This document shows positions 8,498 through 15,649 of a stretch of 64,000 nt of DNA, one piece after another. Source of the stretch: Phaeodactylibacter xiamenensis (GTDB lineage Bacteria > Bacteroidota > Bacteroidia > Chitinophagales > Saprospiraceae). Numbering within the stretch: position 1 is the stretch's first letter; the number at the start of each line of letters is the position of its first letter. A program made the translations under genes and the position numbers. The notes under the pieces were generated by a model that worked only from the letters and a program-made list of their open reading frames with translations, had not been told where the DNA came from and ran no database searches. The DNA lies in contig NZ_JPOS01000019.1 in NCBI RefSeq assembly GCF_000759025.1, forward strand, positions 62,001 to 126,000, in the 5' to 3' direction.

Positions 8498-9700
8498 ATG
8501 CGTCTGACCAATATCTTACTGGCTTTATGCCTGCTTCCATTGCTAAACTGTAGCACGGCAACTGATACTACGGATACGGAGCCTGCGAACGACGACTTTG
8601 CCATCATGGCCTACTACGTAGCCAACGACCGGTTCCCACCGGGCGATCTGCCCCTCGACAAGCTCACTCATATTATTTATTCCTTTAGCAATATTGTGGA
8701 TGGGGAGATGGCCTTTACGAGTCCGGGGCACGATTCGCTCATGCGCGTCCTTGTTGCGCAGCGGGAAAAATACCCCGACCTCAAAGTTATGATTGCCTGC
8801 GGGGGCTGGGGAGCCGATGGATTTTCGGACGCCGCTTCCACGCCGGGCACCCGGGATACTTTTATCCGCAGCACCATTGAGTTCCTGAAGCGCTATGACC
8901 TGGATGGCCTGGATATGGACTGGGAGTACCCGGCGATTCCGGCTGCAGGTACAAGGGCCCGCCCCGAGGATAAGGAGAATTTCACCTTGCTGATGAAAGG
9001 CCTGCGGGAAGCGATGGATACGCTTGACCGTCCCCAAACGCTGACTTTTGCATCAGCGGGCTGGGAGCGCTACTATTACAATATTGAGACGGTAGAGGTG
9101 ATGAAGTATGCCGATTACATGAATATCATGACCTACGATCAGGTGGGCGGGCGTTCACCGGTTACCGGTCACCATACGCCCCTCGGGTTGATTGAGGAGT
9201 CCGACCTTGAGGGGCTGCCGATCCTGGATACGGTAGCTAAGCGGCGGGAAGAAAGGCCGGAGGCGGAGTACGACTGGTCGCCACGTTCGGCTAAGCGTAT
9301 TGTGAATTATGTAAAAGGCCTGGGGGTAGACCCTAAGCAGCTCGTTATTGGCGGTGCATTTTACGGCAGAGCCTGGAAAGGTGTCCCATCAGCCAACAAC
9401 GGGCTTTACCAACCTAACAAAGGCGTGCATACCGGTTGGCTGGATTATGGGGCTATCCGAAAGGAATATGAAGATAAGAATGGATTTACCCGGCACTGGG
9501 ATTCCATAGCCCTGGCGCCTTACCTGTTCAATCCGGCGGACAGCATATTCATTTCCTACGACGACCCGGAGTCAGTAGCACTCAAAACGGACTACGTGCA
9601 GGAAGAAGGGCTGGGCGGCATTATGTTTTGGCAGTTGAGCAATGACACCCGAGAGGCGGGGAGCCTTCTGGATGCCATTTGGGCTGCAGCTCAGGATTAA
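8498..9700 (+). CDS. GH18 chitinase-like lipoprotein
   Basis: A 400-residue glycoside hydrolase family 18 protein. The N-terminal signal ends in a lipobox (LLPLLNC), so it should be a lipid-anchored envelope enzyme. The catalytic strand DGLDMDWEYP (about residues 135-144) contains the full DxxDxDxE motif with the proton-donor glutamate. Other GH18 landmarks are KVMIACGGWG, YMNIMTYD (substrate-assist Tyr/Asp) and GGIMFWQLSND (the conserved Trp strand). It should cleave beta-1,4-N-acetylglucosaminides such as chitin fragments. The frame is open upstream to 8447, but the ATG at 8498 directly precedes the signal peptide. It overlaps the stop of the convergent membrane-protein gene by 4 bases. Confidence 0.9.
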   Translation: MRLTNILLALCLLPLLNCSTATDTTDTEPANDDFAIMAYYVANDRFPPGDLPLDKLTHIIYSFSNIVDGEMAFTSPGHDSLMRVLVAQREKYPDLKVMIACGGWGADGFSDAASTPGTRDTFIRSTIEFLKRYDLDGLDMDWEYPAIPAAGTRARPEDKENFTLLMKGLREAMDTLDRPQTLTFASAGWERYYYNIETVEVMKYADYMNIMTYDQVGGRSPVTGHHTPLGLIEESDLEGLPILDTVAKRREERPEAEYDWSPRSAKRIVNYVKGLGVDPKQLVIGGAFYGRAWKGVPSANNGLYQPNKGVHTGWLDYGAIRKEYEDKNGFTRHWDSIALAPYLFNPADSIFISYDDPESVALKTDYVQEEGLGGIMFWQLSNDTREAGSLLDAIWAAAQD

Positions 9701-10113
9701 CCCCAGCTGGCTATACCGAAGATAGCGAGTACGACAAGCGAACCCACGAATAGCCAGAAAAATACGCCGAAGAGGGCGATGGCAGTCGTATCCTGTTTAG
9801 GGATATCGGGGTCTGTTTGCTGTTGCATAGTATTGCCTTTAGACAGCTGTCTTTGGTTGGCTTCTCCTACTGCGCCGAAGAGCAGGACGATGAGCAGGCC
9901 CACTACGAGCAGGTCAATCCAAGCCACACCGTACCAGAGCGGACCGATGGGCGTCACCCATATGCTGGCTACCCAGATCGCGAGGGAAAGTACTGCAAAC
10001 AATGCCCAAAAGCTATTCCAGGGACCAGGCGATTTGGTCAGCCGGGTGAACAAGAGTGAAAGCAGGAAAGCAATGGTCAATGCAAAGGCGAGTGAATAAA
10101 ATCCCATTTTCAT
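9697..10113 (-). CDS. hypothetical four-helix membrane protein
   Basis: A 138-residue protein with about four hydrophobic segments (roughly residues 5-22, 38-55, 62-82, 110-135) and a polar Gln/Asp-rich loop (QQQTDPDIPKQD) before the last. No family is recognised. Two in-frame ATGs (10113, 10107) are possible starts. It converges on the chitinase gene with a 4-base overlap (9697-9700). Confidence 0.65.
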   Translation of the reverse strand: MKMGFYSLAFALTIAFLLSLLFTRLTKSPGPWNSFWALFAVLSLAIWVASIWVTPIGPLWYGVAWIDLLVVGLLIVLLFGAVGEANQRQLSKGNTMQQQTDPDIPKQDTTAIALFGVFFWLFVGSLVVLAIFGIASWG

Positions 10114-10202
10114 TTGGTTTTGATGGTAAAATGTACCTTTTGAACGAGACTGAAAACAGGATGTTCGAAGAGAGTCTTTGCTAAGACCTGATTATCAACG
10201 CT

Positions 10203-11765
10203 TTATTTCTTAATGAAACTGCCGCCACTCATCCGGTACCGGTGACTGCCAATGGTGATCAGCTGCCCTTCATTGACGGTTTTGAGGGTTTCGATATCTT
10301 CGGTGAGGGTGTGGATGGAGCCGCCCGTAGCCCATGCAATTTGCAGGTAGTCCTCGTTGATGCCGTGGTCGAGATTGCCCGCGAGCACGATCCTTACCGG
10401 TGTGCGGAGCTGGGGCAGCAATTCCATATCCCGTACATCGCTGTAGTTGTCGGCGATCAGGACAAGCTCGTCTCCCTCACCCATCATGCGCATGGCTTCG
10501 AGCAGGGCTTCAATATCGTTTTCCTCAGACTCGCCCCCGCTGCCTCCGTTCGTAGTGGATTGCATGGTCTGCAACAGGGCGGGCATATCAGGTATTTCGG
10601 TAGTATAAAACCCTCCGGTTGCTCCGATTGGTTTTTCGGGCTTTCGGTCGCCATCGTTGAAAAAGAGGTAGCGGTTTTGGGCCCCGGGCACGACCGCGAG
10701 GGCATGCCAAAGCAGCACTTCGTCCATGTACGGGCGCATACTGCCGGTCAGGTCGGTAACGATGACCTTGCTCGACCACCCGGCCCGGTTGCGGTAAAAA
10801 GCCGACTTGACCGCTTCTCCGGTCAGCTCATAGAGCTGCTCGTTTTCAGACAGTTGTTCCCGTTCTGCGGCGGCTTGTTCGCCCACTTTTTCCAGGATTT
10901 GCTCCATGTTCACCCCGGAGTTCATGAGGAACAGGTAGTCGTAATCGCCACTCAGTAATCGCAGAGAATCCCGGGCTGCAGCAATGGAGTCGCGTGCACG
11001 GGCGAGTTCATACAGGGAGTCCCTCCTGGCAGCAAGGCGGGCGCGTTCGGCTGCACGTTTCAAAAAGGCTTCCTTGCCGATCGTTTGCAGAGTCAGCCGG
11101 AGGGTGCCAAGGCGGTCATCATCGGGCAATTCAAAACCGGATACATTCGGAACGAAAGCGGTACTGAGTTGTATACTGTCGCCCCGGGGCAGCATCAGCA
11201 GTGCCTGTCCATCCGCTCCGGTGGTTACGGCGAAAACCTTTCCGCTGTTTTGATAATTGAAGTAAATATCTTCATCCGGCAGAGGCTGTTCTTCGAAATT
11301 CTTAACCAGCAGCCTTAGCAAAATGCGGCTGCGGATGGGCTGTTGGGTGGGCGGCACTTCCTGAAAAACAGTGTCTCCCCGCTCGGTTTCAGTGTAGGTC
11401 TTCGGGGCATAAAAAAGCGTATAGCGGCTGCGCACATATCCGTCATTCAGGGTCTTGATTGCACCGAATGCCGGCTGATCTTTTGCATTGACCTGGTAGG
11501 AAGCACCTTTAGGCAAGAGGAAATAAGCTTGTCCGCGGCTGTTGGTGCCCGCCTGATAGACCACTCCCGGTTGCTCCGGGTTGACGAGCCAAAGAGGCAT
11601 GTCTTTCCAGCTCAGCCCCTGCATGTCTGTCACTTTCAGGCTCACCTGACTGTGGGTGGCGGTCGCCTCAGGGGGCGTGGAAGGTTGAATGAGGGTGTCT
11701 GAGGGCTGAGTGTATGCCTTGCCCATAAGCAGTATGGGCAGGCAGATCAGGAAAAAGTGGCGCAT
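10203..11765 (-). CDS. secreted protein with a VWA-like domain
   Basis: A 520-residue protein with a signal peptide (ends near GKAYTQPSD). Residues about 40-240 contain two similar beta-rich modules, each with a G-QA-LLLP segment (RGQAYFLLPKG; DGQALLMLPRGD), suggesting duplicated carboxypeptidase-regulatory-like or Ig-like folds. A charged helical stretch rich in Arg and Ala follows (about 235-270). The C-terminal half has VIVTDLTGSMRPYMDE, a MIDAS-type DxxGSM motif of von Willebrand factor A domains, and a later VLIADNYSDVRDM strand. It should be periplasmic or exported, with a binding rather than enzymatic role. It sits alone between the membrane-protein and acyl-CoA dehydrogenase genes. 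Confidence 0.6.
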   Translation of the reverse strand: MRHFFLICLPILLMGKAYTQPSDTLIQPSTPPEATATHSQVSLKVTDMQGLSWKDMPLWLVNPEQPGVVYQAGTNSRGQAYFLLPKGASYQVNAKDQPAFGAIKTLNDGYVRSRYTLFYAPKTYTETERGDTVFQEVPPTQQPIRSRILLRLLVKNFEEQPLPDEDIYFNYQNSGKVFAVTTGADGQALLMLPRGDSIQLSTAFVPNVSGFELPDDDRLGTLRLTLQTIGKEAFLKRAAERARLAARRDSLYELARARDSIAAARDSLRLLSGDYDYLFLMNSGVNMEQILEKVGEQAAAEREQLSENEQLYELTGEAVKSAFYRNRAGWSSKVIVTDLTGSMRPYMDEVLLWHALAVVPGAQNRYLFFNDGDRKPEKPIGATGGFYTTEIPDMPALLQTMQSTTNGGSGGESEENDIEALLEAMRMMGEGDELVLIADNYSDVRDMELLPQLRTPVRIVLAGNLDHGINEDYLQIAWATGGSIHTLTEDIETLKTVNEGQLITIGSHRYRMSGGSFIKK

Positions 11766-11810
11766 GGTTTCAGGGTTTATTTTCCAAACGCCAATTCCCG
11801 GGTTTCAGTA

Positions 11811-13022
11811 TTAGCGCCGGGCCTTTAACCCGTATTGCTTCAGGATTTTCCGGGCCAGAGAAGCCTTATGCACCTCATCTGGCCCGTCGTAAATACGGGC
11901 GCCCCGTTCCTCCCGGTAAAAGAAGGACAGGATGGTATCGTCAGTAATGCCCAATGCGCCGTGGACCTGTAGTGCCCTGTCGACCACCCGCTGCATCACA
12001 TCTGCTACAAAGAATTTGATGGTGGAAATTTCAGTGCTTGCCGCCCGCTGCCCCTCTTCCTGCATTTTGAGCGCTGTGTGGAGCACCATATATCGCGAGG
12101 CATCGATTTGGGCCCGGCTTTCGGCAATCCAGGACTGGACCATTTGCTTTTCACCGAGCATGCGGCCTTCGCTTAGTTCGCGGGTAGCGGCCCGCCGGCA
12201 CATCATATCAAAGCTGCGTTCGCAGATACCGATCCAGCGCATACAGTGGTGAATGCGGCCGGGGCCCAGGCGTTCCTGCGCGAGTTTAAAGCCTTCTCCC
12301 TCCCTGCCCAGGAGATTGGAAATCGGTACCCGCAGATTATTAAATTTAACCTCAGCATGGCTGTGCCAGCCCTCGCCGGCATGCCCCATGATGGGGATGT
12401 TTCGGACCAGCTCAAACCCCGGTAGGTCAGTGGGCGCGAGGATCATGCTTGCCCGGGCGTAGGGCGATTCCGCCTCCGGATTGGTAACCGCCATGATGAT
12501 GGTAAAGGAGGCGCCATCGGCGGCGGTGGTAAACCATTTGTGCCCATTGATGACGTACTCGTCGCCTGCCCGTACGGCAGTAGTGCCTAGACGCACCGGG
12601 TTGGAACCCGCGTAGGCTGGTTCGGTCATGGCAAAGCAGGAGCGGATGTCGCCGGCCAGCAGGGGCTCAAGGTAGCGTTCGCGAATATCCGTACTGCCAT
12701 ACTGCAACAGCAGCTCAATGTTCCCGGCATCCGGCGCCTGACAATTGAAGGCCAAATGCCCAAAGGGCGAAGTGCCAAGGAGTTCGCTGAGTTGGGCGAA
12801 TTCTGTCAGTTTTAGTCCGGGGCCGCCTTCTGCTTCGCTTAGTGCAGCATTCCAGGCACCAGTGGCTTGTGCCTGGGGGCGAAGGGCGCGGATTTCCCGT
12901 TCCACTTCATGGAAGGGCGTCTGCAGCCACCGGAGCTCGTTAGGATAGATGTGGTCATGTAGGAACTGTTGCACCGGCTCGTAGAGCGCTTGCAGTTTGG
13001 GGCTTGCAAAAGAGGCAATCAT
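11811..13022 (-). CDS. acyl-CoA dehydrogenase
   Basis: A 403-residue FAD-dependent acyl-CoA dehydrogenase. It has the middle-domain signature CFAMTEPAYAGSNP and NGHKWFTTAADGASF for flavin contact, and the C-terminal helical domain with ALQVHGALGITDD and RIYDGPDEVHKASLARKIL, the usual ending of the ACAD10/11-like long subgroup. These enzymes oxidise acyl-CoA to enoyl-CoA and pass electrons to ETF. No other beta-oxidation gene is adjacent. Length is normal. Confidence 0.92.
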   Translation of the reverse strand: MIASFASPKLQALYEPVQQFLHDHIYPNELRWLQTPFHEVEREIRALRPQAQATGAWNAALSEAEGGPGLKLTEFAQLSELLGTSPFGHLAFNCQAPDAGNIELLLQYGSTDIRERYLEPLLAGDIRSCFAMTEPAYAGSNPVRLGTTAVRAGDEYVINGHKWFTTAADGASFTIIMAVTNPEAESPYARASMILAPTDLPGFELVRNIPIMGHAGEGWHSHAEVKFNNLRVPISNLLGREGEGFKLAQERLGPGRIHHCMRWIGICERSFDMMCRRAATRELSEGRMLGEKQMVQSWIAESRAQIDASRYMVLHTALKMQEEGQRAASTEISTIKFFVADVMQRVVDRALQVHGALGITDDTILSFFYREERGARIYDGPDEVHKASLARKILKQYGLKARR

Positions 13023-13081
13023 AGGGCAGTTTGGTTAGGGTGGTTTGGCAATGGATTGCCAAGATAGGGAAAAGGGAAGAT

Positions 13082-13192
13082 TTATTTTTTGATGCGGACT
13101 GGCCAGTCGCTGTGAGTAGTCCCCAGTACATAAATATCGCGCCAGCTGCCGTCCCAGGGGTAAACCCTTCGTTTAAGTTTTTCCCACTCCAT
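13082..13192 (-). CDS. small hypothetical protein (36 aa), possibly truncated
   Basis: A short open frame starting MEWEKLKRRVYPWDGSWRDI and ending DWPVRIKK. The dense Trp/aromatic pattern (WDGSWRDIYV, T-DW) looks like a true small-protein family of Bacteroidota, whose members I recall as somewhat longer at the C-terminus, so this copy may be cut short. Function unknown. It lies in the 267-base gap between acyl-CoA dehydrogenase and the Uma2 gene. Confidence 0.35.
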   Translation of the reverse strand: MEWEKLKRRVYPWDGSWRDIYVLGTTHSDWPVRIKK

Positions 13193-13289
13193 TGCTCTGG
13201 ACAAAATTGGTTACGGGTCCAAGATATGCAGCTCCTCCCTGATCCTACTAAAAAGATTCAGTGCTATTTTACTTGGATAAGATTTAAGT

Positions 13290-13904
13290 TTAGAACGCCT
13301 GCGGATGGTCTTGTTCGCCAAGGCTTTTCACCCTTTTGTAAATATCAATGAGTGCTAACTCGCAACCGAGCGAATAAAGCGGCAAAGTTTTGTCAAGGCC
13401 AAAGGCGCTTGAAATACGCCAAAGTTGATCATCCTCTTTATACCAGGATTGAACCTTAGGAATGGTTTGCCACACTAACACATACTCCTTAAAGGATGGG
13501 ATGCTGCGATAAGCTTCAAATTTGTCTGTACTGTCATACTGTTTTGTGCTTTCGGATAGCACCTCTATGATCAATAATGGATTTAAGAGCATTGTATTCC
13601 CTGAAAGCTCTTCCTCACCGCATACCACTGTGCAGTCCGGATAAACACAACGGTTGTACTTAGGGATATACACTTGCTGGTCACTGCTGAATACCGCACA
13701 GTCTTTATGATTCTTATCCAAAGCGGAATCAATAGCTGTCCCGACGCTGTTAGCTATCTTATTGTGCGCAGGCGAGCCACCCGCCATGGCAATGATTTCC
13801 CCATCCCAGAACTCGTGTTTGGTGGCAGACTGTGCTTCTTCCTCCAGATAGACCTGAAGCGAAGCTGGACGTTTAGCGGACTGCTCTGCAATTGACATAC
13901 TCAC
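13290..13904 (-). CDS. Uma2 family PD-(D/E)XK nuclease-fold protein
   Basis: A 204-residue Uma2 (PF05685) protein. It shows the family order HEFWDGEIIAMAGGS, HNKIANSV, VYPDCTVVCG and LLIIEVLSEST, then KFEAYRSIPSFKEYVLV. The D in YPDC and E in IIEVLS match the PD-(D/E)XK metal-binding residues. Cyanobacteria and some Bacteroidota carry many Uma2 copies; their cellular role is unproven. The start ATG is preceded after 5 bases by the stop of a small 86-residue gene, and before that the GIY-YIG-like fragment, so all three may share a transcript. Confidence 0.85.
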   Translation of the reverse strand: MSMSIAEQSAKRPASLQVYLEEEAQSATKHEFWDGEIIAMAGGSPAHNKIANSVGTAIDSALDKNHKDCAVFSSDQQVYIPKYNRCVYPDCTVVCGEEELSGNTMLLNPLLIIEVLSESTKQYDSTDKFEAYRSIPSFKEYVLVWQTIPKVQSWYKEDDQLWRISSAFGLDKTLPLYSLGCELALIDIYKRVKSLGEQDHPQAF

Positions 13905-13909
13905 TTGAT

Positions 13910-14170
13910 TTATACGGTTTCATCAGATGGCTTCGGCACCGCATACTCCCCCATTAGCCTGATCAGTTCTGTGATCATATCCTCCAGAGTATAGCAATTA
14001 GCCAGAGAGATATCGACCAGCTTGCCGTCTTTGAAGAGGAGGCCGCTCTCAGCATCTCGTGTGTTGTTGATGGATATATTGATATCCTCCGGGAGTTGGA
14101 AGCCCTCGATCACCTGATATAATTCCATAGTAGGCTTGTCCGTCTGTTTATCCACAAATAATGATACCAT
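13910..14170 (-). CDS. small acidic protein, possible immunity partner
   Basis: An 86-residue acidic protein with alternating beta-like and helical segments (GLLFKDGKLVDISLAN; LEDMITELIRLMGEY). No family is recognised. It starts 2 bases after the stop of the GIY-YIG-like toxin fragment and ends 5 bases before the Uma2 gene. A small acidic gene directly after a toxin tip is the usual place for an immunity gene, which is why I suggest that role; the sequence itself does not prove it. A second ATG at 14128 is possible. Confidence 0.5.
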   Translation of the reverse strand: MVSLFVDKQTDKPTMELYQVIEGFQLPEDINISINNTRDAESGLLFKDGKLVDISLANCYTLEDMITELIRLMGEYAVPKPSDETV

Positions 14171-14172
14171 AA

Positions 14173-14532
14173 CTACTTCAATATTTTGTTACCCGGGGGC
14201 AGGTGCAATTCTGTAGCACTAAGCGCATTATGATTGATAATAGCCTCTCGCTCTTTACTGCTTCTGAATAAAACTAATTTCACATACTCCGCCACCAAAA
14301 CATCAAATATGCTACCTTCAAATTCAATGAAGTACTTTAGCCCAGGTTCAGGCAAGCTGGCACCGTATCGCGCTTTTTGCCCATTACAAGTTTGACCAAT
14401 CTTAAAGGTCTGTCCACCTTGCAACCAAATTTTCGGTTTGGAATTGCAAGTGTAACAAGAATACAAGTTTGGGCTTAGCACATACAAGCGATACTGATAG
14501 CAATTCCCAAACTTTGATGCCGCTGCCTCCAT
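14173..14532 (-). CDS. GIY-YIG-like nuclease or polymorphic-toxin tip, N-terminally truncated
   Basis: A 119-residue protein whose core resembles a GIY-YIG nuclease: RLYVLSPN (GIY position), FKIGQT (YIG position), ARYGA (arginine), and EFEGS...EYVKLV (glutamate region), ending in LLPPGNK-like LHLPPGNKILK. I recall such a module at the C-terminal tip of secreted polymorphic toxins. The frame stays open 23 codons upstream of the ATG (to 14601: AQELDIDLDNY...), then hits a TAG at 14602-14604 right at the edge of the fold-back repeat 14605-14767. So the original gene was probably longer and has lost its 5' part there. The toxin assignment is inference; whether it is expressed is unknown. Confidence 0.45.
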   Translation of the reverse strand: MEAAASKFGNCYQYRLYVLSPNLYSCYTCNSKPKIWLQGGQTFKIGQTCNGQKARYGASLPEPGLKYFIEFEGSIFDVLVAEYVKLVLFRSSKEREAIINHNALSATELHLPPGNKILK

Positions 14533-14604
14533 CAGTGCTTCATAAGCTTCCTCCGTAATATCATAATTATCCAGATCAATATCCAGTTCCTGGGCCAGAT
14601 TCTA

Positions 14605-14767
14605 GTGGCTCAAGTTCTAAGTCCCTGATAATTAAGCCGCCGGAATTTTGTTCGCTGATGAAGCCTGGAAACGTAGGCGTAGCCGGAAGCTACGGCGAGG
14701 CTTTCAGGTTACATCAGCGGGCAAAAGGGCAAGGCTTAGATTGTCAAGGATTTAGGACTTGAGCCAC
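14605..14767. repeat. 163-bp fold-back (MITE-like) inverted repeat
   Basis: The outer arms 14605-14624 and 14748-14767 match in 18 of 20 positions as inverted copies. The similarity continues inwards (TAAGCC; TTTTG--CGCTGATG on both arms), so nearly the whole element folds into one long imperfect hairpin, with a further small hairpin (GTAGC-CGGAA-GCTAC) near the tip. It has no coding capacity. It abuts the truncated end of the GIY-YIG-like gene and contains the stop codon of the 73-residue gene on the other side. No target duplication was found. Confidence 0.6.
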
Positions 14768-14973
14768 CAGGCAGCCGATGCTATTGCAGCTTGGTATATT
14801 TCTGTTGATGCCTCAATTCCGATCCTTTCTTGCATTAAGGCATCAATCGAATCAGCGCGCTTTGCAGAAGTGCTAAGCGTAGCGTAAACTGTTATCAAGA
14901 TGAGCAAAATAAATAAAACGGCCAATGGAAGCAGCCACCTCTCTTGCTCTGGAAGTTGAAGGGCGCGGTTCAT
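14752..14973 (-). CDS. small single-pass membrane protein
   Basis: A 73-residue protein with one strong hydrophobic segment (about residues 13-33) and a polar C-terminal helix. It ends WWLKS with the last codons and stop inside the right arm of the fold-back repeat, so its natural C-terminus may have been replaced. No family is recognised. Confidence 0.4.
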   Translation of the reverse strand: MNRALQLPEQERWLLPLAVLFILLILITVYATLSTSAKRADSIDALMQERIGIEASTEIYQAAIASAAWWLKS

Positions 14974-15173
14974 AGGTTTTAGGGTTGTTACATAAGCCTA
15001 AAGTTATGAGGTTTCCTTTATTTATTCAACTATTTTGATTTATTTTTCGGCTTGTGCTCACAAATTAATGACACCAGCGTTCCATGAACTGTTCTTAATA
15101 CTAAACACATAGCAGAGCCAAAACGAGTGCCGGCGTTTAGCCTCAGCTACAGGTAAAGGGGGAAGCCCAAAAA

Positions 15174-15206
15174 GAAGCCCCGGATGGTTCTGACCCGGGA
15201 CTCTTT
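15174..15206 (-). terminator. terminator after the heavy-metal lipoprotein gene
   Basis: On the minus strand an imperfect 11-bp stem (AAGAGTCCCGG pairing with CCGGGCTTCTT, one mismatch and one G-U) with an 11-base loop is followed by a T run. It lies just past the last gene of the cus cluster. Confidence 0.5.
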
Positions 15207-15212
15207 TCTGAT

Positions 15213-15596
15213 TTAGTGGTTATGCCCTTCGTGGTCGTGCCCATCCTCGTGGTGATGGTCGTGCCCTTCCTCATGCATATGCCCGTCTGCCGGCATATTT
15301 TCATTCTTCACATAGTCCATACCGCACACGGGGCACTCTCCCGGCTCATCGCTGCCGCTGCCATCGCAGTGCATCGGGCAGATATAGGCAGAAGTGTACT
15401 CCGGGCCCTGCTTGTCCGCATCAGCTTCCATATGATCGCCCTCGTGCATGTGCCCGTCGTCGTGAGTGTGCTCGGTCTGATCGGTAGCCGCTTCGTCGCC
15501 GGCTGTATCGGCATTGCCGCCGCAGGAGACGATAAAAAAGGACAGTGCCAGAACAGGCAGGAGTCTGATAAGAAACTTGTTGTTAGTCATGATCAT
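15213..15596 (-). CDS. heavy-metal-binding-domain lipoprotein, His-rich
   Basis: A 127-residue lipoprotein: lipobox cysteine C25 (FFIVSC), then a His/Asp-rich linker, a heavy-metal-binding domain with CPMHC (73-77) and CPVCGM (88-93), and a His-rich tail (HDHHHEDGHDHEGHNH type). The domain (PF19335) is the same as that at the N-terminus of the adjacent CusB. It is the last gene of the copper cluster, 53 bases after CusB. Likely role: periplasmic capture of Cu/Ag and delivery to the pump. Two starts (15596, 15590) are possible. Confidence 0.8.
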   Translation of the reverse strand: MIMTNNKFLIRLLPVLALSFFIVSCGGNADTAGDEAATDQTEHTHDDGHMHEGDHMEADADKQGPEYTSAYICPMHCDGSGSDEPGECPVCGMDYVKNENMPADGHMHEEGHDHHHEDGHDHEGHNH

Positions 15597-15649
15597 TGAA
15601 TTGATTGTTAAGGCCTCCCGAAAGAGGCGGAAAAAATGAGTTTACGAAT

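Noticed and set aside
13031-13351. Plus-strand open frame of 106 codons before the Uma2 gene
   Set aside because: No protein-like pattern; the opposite strand holds a better small open frame at 13082-13192.
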